12,679 nucleotides of DNA from Bacteroidales bacterium UBA5281 (GCA_002410555.1 DHSR01000031.1:1-12679); one strand, 5' to 3'. Shown: positions 1-7,502, numbered from the stretch's first letter. The notes: generated from the letters alone by a model not told the origin. Translations and numbers: made by a program.

Positions 1-333
1 CATCAAAATAAAATGTAGCCAAAATACATCCAGGATGTCCATGTTTAATTTGTCTTTCTTTTTTGCTTTCAATCGTTGCATCCACAGGTTACGACTGATG
101 GAATACAAATAAGTAAGGAATGAACAACTCAGGTAAAAATCTTCTTTCTGAACATTCTTAAGCACCACAATCAATGACTCCTGAAAAATATCTTCGGCAT
201 CTTCTTCATTGCCGGTATTTTTCTTTATGAGGTATTTAATGGTAGGAAAGAACTCCTGATACACATGCTTGATGATGTAATCGCTGTTAAGCTTTAGTCC
301 TTCAACAATGGCTCTGTCAGAAAAGTGTATCAT
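1..333 (-). CDS. ECF-type RNA polymerase sigma factor (partial, 3' end outside window)
   Basis: Reading the minus strand from the ATG at 333 gives 111 uninterrupted codons to the window edge, so the C-terminal half (region 4) is missing. The visible part is a typical sigma-70 region 2 of the ECF group. An acidic stretch NEEDAEDIFQE (residues 42-52) matches the region 2.2 core-binding helix, and FLTYLYSISRNLWMQRLK (residues 72-89), followed by a lysine-rich run, matches the -10-recognising region 2.3/2.4. By family, such proteins redirect RNA polymerase to small regulons, often in Bacteroidota stress or surface functions. No anti-sigma gene can be seen because the downstream side lies off the window. 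The gene is separated from the upstream PLP-enzyme gene by 160 bases, so it probably has its own promoter. I am confident of the family, but the regulon is unknown. Confidence 0.88.
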   Translation of the reverse strand, partial: MIHFSDRAIVEGLKLNSDYIIKHVYQEFFPTIKYLIKKNTGNEEDAEDIFQESLIVVLKNVQKEDFYLSCSFLTYLYSISRNLWMQRLKAKKKDKLNMDILDVFWLHFILM

Positions 334-436
334 TCAGTCTATGTTCTATATACGCTATTATGATTGGGTTACCCCAGATATAATACCTACATGGTTGAAG
401 CCACTATTGACACCGGCATCTTCCATTGCCGCAGGT

Positions 437-469
437 AACTTTTGAGTTTATAAAATTATAAAAAAAGTT
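437..469. repeat. AT-rich two-part inverted repeat in the gap between the sigma factor and PLP-enzyme genes
   Basis: AACTTTT (437-443) is complementary to AAAAGTT (463-469). Inside it, after a 3-base bulge, TTTATAA (447-453) is complementary to TTATAAA (456-462). It lies just downstream of the stop codon of the PLP-enzyme gene on the minus strand and could be a weak transcription end for that operon. It could equally be part of the sigma-gene promoter region, since a CAAA (TTTG on the minus strand) sits at 474-477. There is no T-run after the stem on either strand, so the role is uncertain. Confidence 0.3.
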
Positions 470-493
470 CATGCAAACAATGGTTTTTCACAA

Positions 494-1849
494 TTATCCC
501 GAAATATGAAGGTGATCAGGCAATTTTTCAACAGAAATAACATTTTGAATTCCTTCTTTTTCACGCACCACATGAACATTTCCTTTGGTATCTATCATTA
601 CCACCGCCGGTCTCATGTGAATAAACTGCATCCATTGGGTAAGATTGTAGGCACCGGTTAAATGAATCACCAGCCTGTGGCCAGTTTGAAGGAGCGGCAG
701 ATTTACACTCTCACGTATGCAATCAATATTCATACACAGCGGGCCATACAGCGTGGTATCTTCGCGGTATTGCGAAAATTCCTGAGCCACCGTAACCGGG
801 TGCTGATACCAGAAAGAGGTAAACAGCAGATTAACTCCCAGGTCAATTATGGTTGCCCGTCGCCCCGAAACAAGGCGTTTGTGTGCCAGTACCGTGGTTA
901 TGGCATATCCTGCTTCCTCAATCAGTGCCCGGCCGGTTTCCAGTATCAACAGCGGCAATTCCCCGGGCGCAAAGTGGCTGTTGATAAGCGCACTGCTTAT
1001 GGCTTCGGCATATTCGCTTATGGAAGGATTGGTATCACTGCCCGGTAAGTAAGAACCTTTCAGGGTGTTTTTGGAAGCAAACCCACCTCCCACATCAATA
1101 TACCTGAGTGTATGGTTGAATTTTTGTTTGAGCAATCTGGCCAGTTCAGCCAGTTTGGCAGCAGCTACACCATAGGCTCCGGCCGATAAAATAAAAGTTC
1201 CGATGTGGGTATGCAGTCCCATCAAATCCAGCTTTCCCGAATGCATTATTTTGTTTAATGCATCCCAGGCCTGTCCATCTTCATAATTAAAGCCAAAGCG
1301 ATCCCACATGGGATATATTCCCGTATCCATATTCACCCTGATGGCTACCCGGGGCCTGTGCTCACTGTTTGCTGCTATCTCCATCAGTAAATAAAGCTCA
1401 TCCAGATGGTCAATGTGTATCAGAGAGCCATTTTGGGTTGCCGTTTCCAGCTCCTCCCTTGTTTTGGCAGGTCCGTTAAAAATAATTTGTTTGGGATCCA
1501 CGCCATTGTCCACTGCTTTTTGATATTCAAAACCTGAAACCACTTCTGCCCATGCACCTTCCTGATGGAAAACATTACAAACCGCAGCAAGGTAATTGGT
1601 TTTGTAACTCCAGGCAAATTGCACTTTTGGGTATCGAGTAGTAAAAGCATTCAACGCCTTTCGATACGAAGACCGAATGGTGTTTTCTGAGAGCACAAAC
1701 AAAGGCGATCCGTAGGTTTTGGCCAGATGTTCTACCGCCACTCCATCAATATGTGTTGTGGGAGGTTGCTCGCGGCGCATCCCAAACTTACCGGGCATGC
1801 TCGTTTCTAATTTTGTAAGATGGGGCCTTTCATAAGGTTTCTTTTCCAT
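494..1849 (-). CDS. Fold-type-III PLP-dependent decarboxylase/racemase-like enzyme with leader-like N-terminal tail
   Basis: This 451-residue protein belongs to the Orn/DAP/Arg decarboxylase family 2 (alanine-racemase fold). Visible signatures are the PLP lysine K83 in SYKTNY, HIGT at 215-218, the phosphate-binding DVGGGF at 252-257, ETGR at 304-307, GPLC with C372 (the position of the decarboxylase active-site cysteine), D376, and GAYN at 399-402. This suggests decarboxylation or racemisation of a free or carrier-bound amino acid; the substrate cannot be read off, and the sequence around GAYN differs from ordinary diaminopimelate decarboxylase (lysA), so I give no symbol. Most unusual is a tail of about 33 residues before the barrel begins near residue 34. 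It contains Y6-x2-P9-x-L11, then L14-E15 and a later PG, resembling lasso-peptide leaders. The gene starts 15 bases after the ATP-grasp gene ends and shares an operon with a PqqD-like protein. The family is certain, the role unknown. Confidence 0.9.
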   Translation of the reverse strand: MEKKPYERPHLTKLETSMPGKFGMRREQPPTTHIDGVAVEHLAKTYGSPLFVLSENTIRSSYRKALNAFTTRYPKVQFAWSYKTNYLAAVCNVFHQEGAWAEVVSGFEYQKAVDNGVDPKQIIFNGPAKTREELETATQNGSLIHIDHLDELYLLMEIAANSEHRPRVAIRVNMDTGIYPMWDRFGFNYEDGQAWDALNKIMHSGKLDLMGLHTHIGTFILSAGAYGVAAAKLAELARLLKQKFNHTLRYIDVGGGFASKNTLKGSYLPGSDTNPSISEYAEAISSALINSHFAPGELPLLILETGRALIEEAGYAITTVLAHKRLVSGRRATIIDLGVNLLFTSFWYQHPVTVAQEFSQYREDTTLYGPLCMNIDCIRESVNLPLLQTGHRLVIHLTGAYNLTQWMQFIHMRPAVVMIDTKGNVHVVREKEGIQNVISVEKLPDHLHISG

Positions 1850-1864
1850 AGTTCAGTAGTATTA

Positions 1865-2911
1865 TTAAAGTTCACCTGCAGATGAAATGGTTTCAAATTC
1901 AGAACGGTCAACAATCATATCGAAGGCATAGCGGATAAAGAGTTTACCCACGTCGTATTTTTCGAAAGGTAGGACTTCTTTACCTAAAGCAAGCAGGGTA
2001 AGGGCTTCAGGGATATTCTGACCCACGCCCACCGCCAGATATACCCAGGCTGGTATGCGCGGATTAATTTCCATAAGGTAATACTTCCCCTGATTGGTGC
2101 GCATCAACTCCAGTTCAAAAGCCCCCCTCCATTTGGTAGATTCCACAAACCGGCGGGTAAGTGCCATGAGCTTTTTGTCATCCACAGAGATGCCTGCCCA
2201 GGCTTTTCCCTTGTCGGTAATGTATTGCTTTCTCATGGGTACTGCAGCTATGGTGTTGCCCGCTCCATCCCCTAAACCTATTACATTATATTCCGTACCG
2301 TGAATATATTGCTGAAGCACCACCGGCAATCCCCATTTGGCACTGATTTTATTAAAATAGGTGCGCGCCTGTTCAAAGTTGTAAGCCACAAAAGCATCGT
2401 ACCACTTCCCCTTAACCATAAAAGGGAATTCCAGTTCCTTTGATATTGTAAAAATTTCAGAAGCATCGCTTACTACAAAGCCCGGGGGCACATCAATGCC
2501 ATGTTTTTTCCCAAATTCGGGCAGGTTAACCTTATGCCGCTCCTCGAATTGCTCAAAAGTGGGTAAAAACAGGTGAACACCAAGTGTATTCAGGTGTTTT
2601 TCCAGCTTCATAAAAGAATATAACTCTGCATCGAAGTTGGGAATCAAAACATCAGGCTTTTCTTTACCGATGATATATTCCAGCCGCTCTTTCAGAGCGT
2701 CGATACCTGCGGCCGGATAAGGAATATGATAGGTGCGGTCAACCAGATGGTGCATATAGATACCAGGTTCAAGCGATTCATAAGCCAGCCCGATGATTCT
2801 TACATCAAAGGAGGCAGCTTCGCGCAAGCCACGTATTACAGCTACACCCGGCCCGGGGCTGTCAATGGCATTTAACCCGGTTACAGCTATGGTTATCAAT
2901 GGCTTAGTCAT
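1865..2911 (-). CDS. CarB-like ATP-grasp ligase
   Basis: The chosen start gives 348 residues beginning MTKPLITIAVTG. It overlaps the upstream PqqD-like gene by 8 bases (ATGACTAA on the minus strand), which suggests translational coupling. An in-frame ATG at 2956 exists, but it would add 15 poorly conserved-looking residues lying wholly inside the upstream gene. Residues 1-115 look like a Rossmann-type pre-ATP-grasp domain as in CarB/PylC-like ligases (GLNAIDSPGPGVAVIRGLR, later PDVLIPNFDAE). The ATP-grasp fold follows: VKGKWYDAF around 166-174, QQYIHGTEYNV at 200-210, GAFELELM at 263-270 and the metal-binding YLMEINPR at 278-285 (E281, N283). Enzymes of this kind join a carboxylate to an amine through an acyl phosphate. 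With a PqqD-like partner and a PLP amino-acid enzyme, amide formation on an amino acid, a peptide or a protein tail is the likely chemistry; this is inference. The substrate is unknown. Confidence 0.9.
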   Translation of the reverse strand: MTKPLITIAVTGLNAIDSPGPGVAVIRGLREAASFDVRIIGLAYESLEPGIYMHHLVDRTYHIPYPAAGIDALKERLEYIIGKEKPDVLIPNFDAELYSFMKLEKHLNTLGVHLFLPTFEQFEERHKVNLPEFGKKHGIDVPPGFVVSDASEIFTISKELEFPFMVKGKWYDAFVAYNFEQARTYFNKISAKWGLPVVLQQYIHGTEYNVIGLGDGAGNTIAAVPMRKQYITDKGKAWAGISVDDKKLMALTRRFVESTKWRGAFELELMRTNQGKYYLMEINPRIPAWVYLAVGVGQNIPEALTLLALGKEVLPFEKYDVGKLFIRYAFDMIVDRSEFETISSAGEL

Positions 2912-3152
2912 TTTCAACACTGAGTTGGTGCAGCCGGAGCAATCCGAAAAAATCATGCAGATCTTTTTCTACCGTACTTTTTTCAACCAAATAATGCCTG
3001 CTTACCCATTCGACAATCTTTTCGCCCGACTGACCTTCTTTTAGCATTCTTATGATCTCAAAAGCCATGGGATTGGCAGTGAACGACTCGCCCGTTGCCG
3101 GATTAAACAAAAAGCCATTTTCGCTGATGGCCAAATCTTTATTTATTTTCAT
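2904..3152 (-). CDS. PqqD-like small protein (RiPP recognition element)
   Basis: The protein has 82 residues. The start MKINKDL at 3152 is preferred because the open frame upstream to 3230 lacks PqqD-like sequence. The pattern fits the PqqD winged-helix fold: a beta region with GFLFNPATGESFTANP (residues 13-28), a helix MAFEIIRMLKEGQ with the characteristic 'L-x-x-G' turn, a second helix EKIVEWVSRHY, then VEKDLHDFFGLLRLHQL (residues 61-77). In PQQ, lasso-peptide and many other RiPP pathways this fold binds a precursor leader and presents it to modifying enzymes. Here it is the first gene of a three-gene operon with an ATP-grasp ligase and a PLP enzyme whose N-terminus resembles such a leader. 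It is unlikely to be PqqD itself, because no other pqq gene is present. A carrier-protein role, as in LysW systems, is conceivable, but the C-terminus (SVEND) does not match LysW. Confidence 0.82.
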   Translation of the reverse strand: MKINKDLAISENGFLFNPATGESFTANPMAFEIIRMLKEGQSGEKIVEWVSRHYLVEKSTVEKDLHDFFGLLRLHQLSVEND

Positions 3153-3245
3153 CCGTAAAATTTTTGTGTAATTGATTAAAGTCCGGCTAAAGAGATTAAA
3201 ACCCCCTAACACAAGAAAATCAATATACAATGGTTATGATCGATA

Positions 3246-3253
3246 CAAATTAA
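3246..3253 (-). promoter_or_regulatory. Possible -7 box for the PqqD/ATP-grasp/PLP operon
   Basis: The minus strand reads TTAATTTG, one mismatch from the Bacteroidota -7 consensus TAnnTTTG, about 90 bases ahead of the PqqD-like start. No convincing TTTG -33 element was found at the expected distance, so this is only a weak candidate. Confidence 0.25.
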
Positions 3254-3335
3254 CGTCTAAAACAGCGTTAAATATGTATAATATTTCAGGTAAATTGTGT
3301 AAGATAGCTGTATTACCGGTTTTTTTCAACTTTAT

Positions 3336-3950
3336 TCAGGATTTTAAAGGCCTTCCAAGCTGATCGATTGGAATACGCAGGTTGCCTGTATACTTTTTGT
3401 ATTCACTTACCGTAAGCCCGGTAACCTGCCTGAACTGATTGGAAAGGTATTGAACAGAACTGTATCCCAACTGAATGGCTATTTCACTCAGTGTAAGCTC
3501 ATCGTAATCAATAAGGGCTTTTACTTTTTCAATTTTATGAAGAATGATGTAACGCTCCAGGGTAAGATTCTCGTAATTTGCAAAAAGCGACGACAGATAG
3601 GCATAGGATAATCCTAATCGTTCTACGATATAATCGGAATTGCGAATGATGGAATTTACATTCCCCGCTTCATGTATCAATTCAAACACCGCATGTTTAA
3701 TCTGCTCTACGATCTGCTCCTCGCGACGGTGGATAGACTCAAATCCATGCGCTGCCAGCAAATCGGTATAAAAAGCTTCAGTATGATTATCAGGTGTATA
3801 AATAAAAGTCACCTCACCAGGTTTTATGTGCTCTACCTGTGCGCCCTCATCTTCAAGTAAGCGGCTTACCAAAGTAAGACAACAGCTGCAAAGCATATTT
3901 TTCAAATGCAGCGTGCAATGGTTGGTATTATCTCGGAAAAGTATATCCAT
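3336..3950 (-). CDS. AraC-family regulator with N-terminal HMA-like metal-binding domain
   Basis: The protein has 204 residues. The N-terminal part (about 12-75) looks like a heavy-metal-associated ferredoxin-like domain: the motif MLCSCC at 19-24 supplies M-x-C-x2-C with C21 and C24, followed by a predicted helix and a strand (GEVTFIYTP). Residues about 100-190 form an AraC-type double helix-turn-helix: SDYIVERLGLSYAYLSSLF, then LTLSEIAIQLGYSSVQYLSNQF and the usual RQVTGLTVSEYKKY ending. This fused HMA-HTH type is common in Bacteroidota, often beside copper or other heavy-metal transport genes; no such gene is in this window. A perfect -7 box lies 26 bases before the start. The PqqD-like operon begins 183 bases downstream on the same strand, so control of that operon is possible but not shown. 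Confidence in the HTH is high and in the metal-binding domain moderate. Confidence 0.88.
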   Translation of the reverse strand: MDILFRDNTNHCTLHLKNMLCSCCLTLVSRLLEDEGAQVEHIKPGEVTFIYTPDNHTEAFYTDLLAAHGFESIHRREEQIVEQIKHAVFELIHEAGNVNSIIRNSDYIVERLGLSYAYLSSLFANYENLTLERYIILHKIEKVKALIDYDELTLSEIAIQLGYSSVQYLSNQFRQVTGLTVSEYKKYTGNLRIPIDQLGRPLKS

Positions 3951-3975
3951 GTTGTCTTTAAATGTATGCCCAACA

Positions 3976-3983
3976 CAAATATA
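3976..3983 (-). promoter_or_regulatory. -7 promoter box ahead of the AraC-type regulator
   Basis: The minus strand reads TATATTTG, a perfect match to the Bacteroidota -7 element TAnnTTTG, ending 26 bases before the regulator start codon. No clear TTTG -33 box is seen at the usual 19-21 base spacing. Position and perfect match make it the best promoter candidate in the 232-base divergent region shared with secA. Confidence 0.55.
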
Positions 3984-4085
3984 GGCATTTATTGGCTTAA
4001 ACTGTCAGAACAACACTCCAGAAATATATTTTTCCACATTAATAACCACCTTAACATCTTACAACTGCAAATGAAAAAATAAAAT

Positions 4086-4093
4086 TAACTTTG
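4086..4093 (+). promoter_or_regulatory. -7 promoter box ahead of secA
   Basis: The plus strand reads TAACTTTG, matching TAnnTTTG, in the divergent region between the AraC-type regulator and secA. Transcription would start near 4100 and leave a leader of roughly 80 bases. The leader begins with a short hairpin: CCTGA (4100-4104) pairs with TCAGG (4113-4117). No clear -33 box was found. Confidence 0.5.
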
Positions 4094-4182
4094 CAAATCC
4101 CTGACCCATTGATCAGGTTTGAACTTTTTACCTTTTCAATTTATTGATTTACAAAGGAATTCTACCTTTTAACATAAACTAC

Positions 4183-7100
4183 ATGCTTTCCATAATTAAA
4201 AAATTTCTGGGCACCAAGTCCGAAAAAGACATCAAAGCCCTGAATCCCATTCTTGAAAAAATAAAAGCAGTATATCCCGAAATTGAAAAACTGGACAATG
4301 ATGCTTTGCGGGCACGCACCCTTAATTTCAAGCAGCGAATTGCCGAAGCTGTAGCCGAAAAACAGCAGGCCATCCTTGATTTGAAAGCTTCCATCGAAGA
4401 CGACCAGCAATTGGATATGGATGAAAAGGAGAAGGTTTACCAAAGCATTGATCAACTTGATAATGAAAGTTATCAAATAGTACAGGAGGTTTTAAATGAT
4501 TTGTTGCCTGAGGCATTTGCAGTAATGAAAGAAACTGCCCGGCGATTCAAAGAAAACGAAACCATTGAAGTTACTGCAACTGATTTTGACCGGAATTTGG
4601 CTGCTACACATGCTCATGTGGATATTATTGGCGACAAAGCATACTTTCACAACAAATGGGTAGCAGGAGGAAGCACCATTACCTGGGATATGGTGCATTA
4701 CGATGTGCAGTTGATCGGCGGTATAGTATTGCATCAGGGAAAAATTGCGGAAATGGCCACCGGTGAAGGAAAAACCCTGGTAGCTACCCTGCCCGTTTAC
4801 CTGAATGCCCTGCATGGAAAAGGGGTTCATATGGTTACCGTAAATGATTATCTCGCCCGGCGTGACTCGGAGTGGATGGGCGTGCTTTATGAATTTCATG
4901 GGTTAAGTGTCGATACCATTGATAAACATGAGCCCAATTCCGAGGCCCGTCGCAAAGCTTACCTTGCCGACATCACCTTTGGTACCAATAACGAATTTGG
5001 CTTTGACTATCTGCGTGATAATATGACGCGCAATCCGGAAGAAATGGTACAGCGCCCACACAATTATGCTATTGTGGATGAGGTAGACTCTGTATTGATT
5101 GATGATGCGCGTACACCGCTTATCATTTCCGGCCCAACACCACGGGGTGACAATCAGGAATTTGAACAATTGAAGCCGGAAATCAGGAAGTTGTATGAAG
5201 TACAGCGCAACCTGGTAACAAAACTGCTGGCCGAAGCCAAGAGTTTACTGGCTGAACCCTCAAATGCAGAAAATGAAAAACGGGGAGGCGAGCAGCTTTT
5301 CAGGGCTTACCGCGGATTACCGAAAAACAAGGCACTCATTAAATTTCTCAGTGAGCCGGGTATGCGCGCCCTGATGCAAAAAACCGAAAACTTTTACATG
5401 GCTGAACAATCCAAACATATGCACATCATTGATGATGAGCTTTATTTTGTGATTGATGAAAAAAACAATACCGTTGAACTTACAGAAAAAGGTATTGACC
5501 TGATTACAACTTCATATGATGATCCTAAATTTTATATACTCCCGGATATAGGCGCTGAAATTGCCGAACTTGAAAAAGCCGGACTGTCAGAAACCGATAA
5601 ACTGGAAAAGAAGAGTGAACTGATGCGTGATTACAGCATAAAGTCAGAACGTGTACATACAGTAAATCAGCTACTTAAGGCCTATACACTCTTTGAAAAG
5701 GACGTGGAATATGTGGTGATGGACAACAAGATTAAAATTGTTGACGAACAAACAGGACGAATTCTTGAAGGCAGGCGCTACAGCGATGGTTTGCATCAGG
5801 CCATTGAAGCCAAAGAGAATGTAAAAATTGAGGCTGCCACCCAAACCTATGCTACCGTTACCCTACAGAACTATTTCAGGATGTATCGTAAACTGGCCGG
5901 TATGACAGGTACTGCCGAAACCGAAGCCGGTGAGTTGTGGGACATCTACAAACTGGATGTTGTGGTTATCCCGACCAACCGTCCCATTGTGCGCGACGAC
6001 CGCGAAGACCTGGTATACAAAACCAAACGCGAAAAATTCAATGCGGTAGCCGACGAGATCATGGATCTGATACAAAAAGGCCGCCCGGTGCTGGTTGGTA
6101 CCACCTCGGTAGAAACTTCCGAATTGCTCAGTCGTATGTTAAAGCTACGCAACATTAAACATAATGTACTGAATGCCAAGCTCCATCAGCGTGAAGCCGA
6201 CATTGTGGCTGAAGCCGGTCAGGCTGGCACGGTGACCATTGCTACCAACATGGCCGGTAGGGGTACCGATATAAAATTGGGCGCAGGGGTAAAACAAGCC
6301 GGTGGTCTCGCCATTATCGGCACCGAACGTCACGAATCACGCCGGGTTGACCGGCAGTTGCGCGGTCGTTCAGGACGCCAGGGTGACCCGGGAAGTTCCC
6401 AGTTTTTCGTCTCACTCGAAGACGACCTGATGCGCATGTTTGGATCGGAACGTATTGCCAAAATTATGGACCGCCTCGGGCTTAAAGAAGGTGAAGTAAT
6501 TCAGCACAGCATGATCACCAAATCCATTGAGCGGGCACAGCGGAAGGTGGAAGAAAACAACTTCGGCATTCGTAAGCGTTTGCTGGAATATGATGACGTA
6601 ATGAACTCCCAGCGCGAAGTAATTTATAAAAAACGTCGACATGCCCTTTATGGAGAAAGACTTGCTGTTGATATTTCAAACATGATTTACGATGTGGTGG
6701 AAAACATCATTGCTACCCATCAGGAAGACCGCGACTTCGAGGCTTACCGCATGGCTATGCTTACTACCCTGGCTGCTGATGCCTATGTAACTGAATCTGA
6801 GTTTATTCAGAAAAACAAGGATGAACTTACAGAAGAAGTCTATGAAAAAGTATATAAAAATTATCGGTTAAAATGTGAACATCTGGCCCAGCGTGCTTAT
6901 CCGGTAATTAAAGAAGTATATGAAAATCAATCGCGCTACGAAAATATTGCCATTCCCATTACTGATGGGAAAAATGCAATGCAGGTAGTGGCAAATCTCA
7001 AAAAGGCATACAACGATAAGGGACGGGAGATTACTCTTGCTATAGAAAAAGGAGTGACACTCGGTGTAATTGACGATGCATGGAAAGACCATTTGCGCGA

Positions 7101-7473
7101 AATGGATGAACTTCGTAGCTCAGTACAAAACGCCACCTATGAACAAAAAGACCCGCTGCTTATCTATAAGTTCGAATCCTTTGAATTGTTTAAAATATTG
7201 TTGCAGAAAATCAACCGCGACATTACAGCCTTTATTACCAAAGCGAACCTGCCGGTGCAGGAGCCATCACAGGTAAAAGAAGCCCAGGCGCCAAAGCGCA
7301 CCGATACCAGTAAGCTTAAAGAAGAACGATCCGACCTGCTCAGCCGGGCCAACCCTACCAGCGAACGTCAGGTTACTTCGCCCATAAGGGTGGAAAAGAA
7401 AGTTGGACGCAATGACCCCTGTCCATGTGGAAGTGGTAAAAAATACAAAAACTGCCATGGCAGGGAGGAATAG
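4183..7473 (+). CDS. secA: Preprotein translocase ATPase SecA
   Basis: SecA is the cytosolic ATPase motor that pushes unfolded preproteins through SecYEG. The start at ATG 4183 (MLSIIKKFLGTKSEKDIKAL) fits the family N-terminus and gives 1096 residues, the usual size for Bacteroidota SecA; an in-frame TTG at 4144 would add 13 unrelated residues. Visible elements in order are Walker A MATGEGKT (191-198, K197), the DEAD-box equivalent DEVD (299-302) followed by SVLIDDARTPLIISG, an insertion-rich stretch around 330-420 typical of this phylum, LAGMTGTAETE, helicase motif V IATNMAGRGTDIKLG and motif VI with QLRGRSGRQGDPGSSQFF. The scaffold helix lies in the C-terminal third and the SecB/ribosome-type zinc tail at the very end (C1080, C1082, C1091, H1092). 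It heads a plus-strand run with an exported peptidase and pyrH-frr. The frame is intact with no oddities. Confidence 0.98.
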   Translation: MLSIIKKFLGTKSEKDIKALNPILEKIKAVYPEIEKLDNDALRARTLNFKQRIAEAVAEKQQAILDLKASIEDDQQLDMDEKEKVYQSIDQLDNESYQIVQEVLNDLLPEAFAVMKETARRFKENETIEVTATDFDRNLAATHAHVDIIGDKAYFHNKWVAGGSTITWDMVHYDVQLIGGIVLHQGKIAEMATGEGKTLVATLPVYLNALHGKGVHMVTVNDYLARRDSEWMGVLYEFHGLSVDTIDKHEPNSEARRKAYLADITFGTNNEFGFDYLRDNMTRNPEEMVQRPHNYAIVDEVDSVLIDDARTPLIISGPTPRGDNQEFEQLKPEIRKLYEVQRNLVTKLLAEAKSLLAEPSNAENEKRGGEQLFRAYRGLPKNKALIKFLSEPGMRALMQKTENFYMAEQSKHMHIIDDELYFVIDEKNNTVELTEKGIDLITTSYDDPKFYILPDIGAEIAELEKAGLSETDKLEKKSELMRDYSIKSERVHTVNQLLKAYTLFEKDVEYVVMDNKIKIVDEQTGRILEGRRYSDGLHQAIEAKENVKIEAATQTYATVTLQNYFRMYRKLAGMTGTAETEAGELWDIYKLDVVVIPTNRPIVRDDREDLVYKTKREKFNAVADEIMDLIQKGRPVLVGTTSVETSELLSRMLKLRNIKHNVLNAKLHQREADIVAEAGQAGTVTIATNMAGRGTDIKLGAGVKQAGGLAIIGTERHESRRVDRQLRGRSGRQGDPGSSQFFVSLEDDLMRMFGSERIAKIMDRLGLKEGEVIQHSMITKSIERAQRKVEENNFGIRKRLLEYDDVMNSQREVIYKKRRHALYGERLAVDISNMIYDVVENIIATHQEDRDFEAYRMAMLTTLAADAYVTESEFIQKNKDELTEEVYEKVYKNYRLKCEHLAQRAYPVIKEVYENQSRYENIAIPITDGKNAMQVVANLKKAYNDKGREITLAIEKGVTLGVIDDAWKDHLREMDELRSSVQNATYEQKDPLLIYKFESFELFKILLQKINRDITAFITKANLPVQEPSQVKEAQAPKRTDTSKLKEERSDLLSRANPTSERQVTSPIRVEKKVGRNDPCPCGSGKKYKNCHGREE

Positions 7474-7502
7474 TCCTCAGTAAATTAAATAAGAAAAATG
7501 AG

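Noticed and set aside
662..1048. 128-codon open frame on the plus strand, antisense to the PLP-enzyme gene
   Set aside because: It is fully inside a well-supported gene and its translation has no recognisable domain; it is a by-product of the minus-strand coding sequence.
494..1849. Assignment of the PLP enzyme as lysA (diaminopimelate decarboxylase)
   Set aside because: The family motifs fit, but the N-terminal tail, the ETGR and GAYN contexts and the operon partners differ from ordinary lysA.
2912..2956. Upstream ATG for the ATP-grasp gene
   Set aside because: The extra 15 residues lie wholly inside the PqqD-like gene and do not look like the family's beta-strand start; the ATG at 2911 gives the usual short overlap.
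2904..3152. Assignment of the small protein as PqqD of PQQ synthesis
   Set aside because: No pqqA, pqqB, pqqC or pqqE is nearby; only the fold is shared.
3172..3363. 63-codon plus-strand frame in the spacer between the PqqD-like and AraC-type genes
   Set aside because: It lacks a good start or ribosome site, runs into the 3' end of the regulator gene and has a low-complexity basic composition.
4144..4182. Extended secA start at TTG 4144
   Set aside because: The added residues are unlike SecA N-termini, while MLSIIKKFLG at 4183 matches the family.
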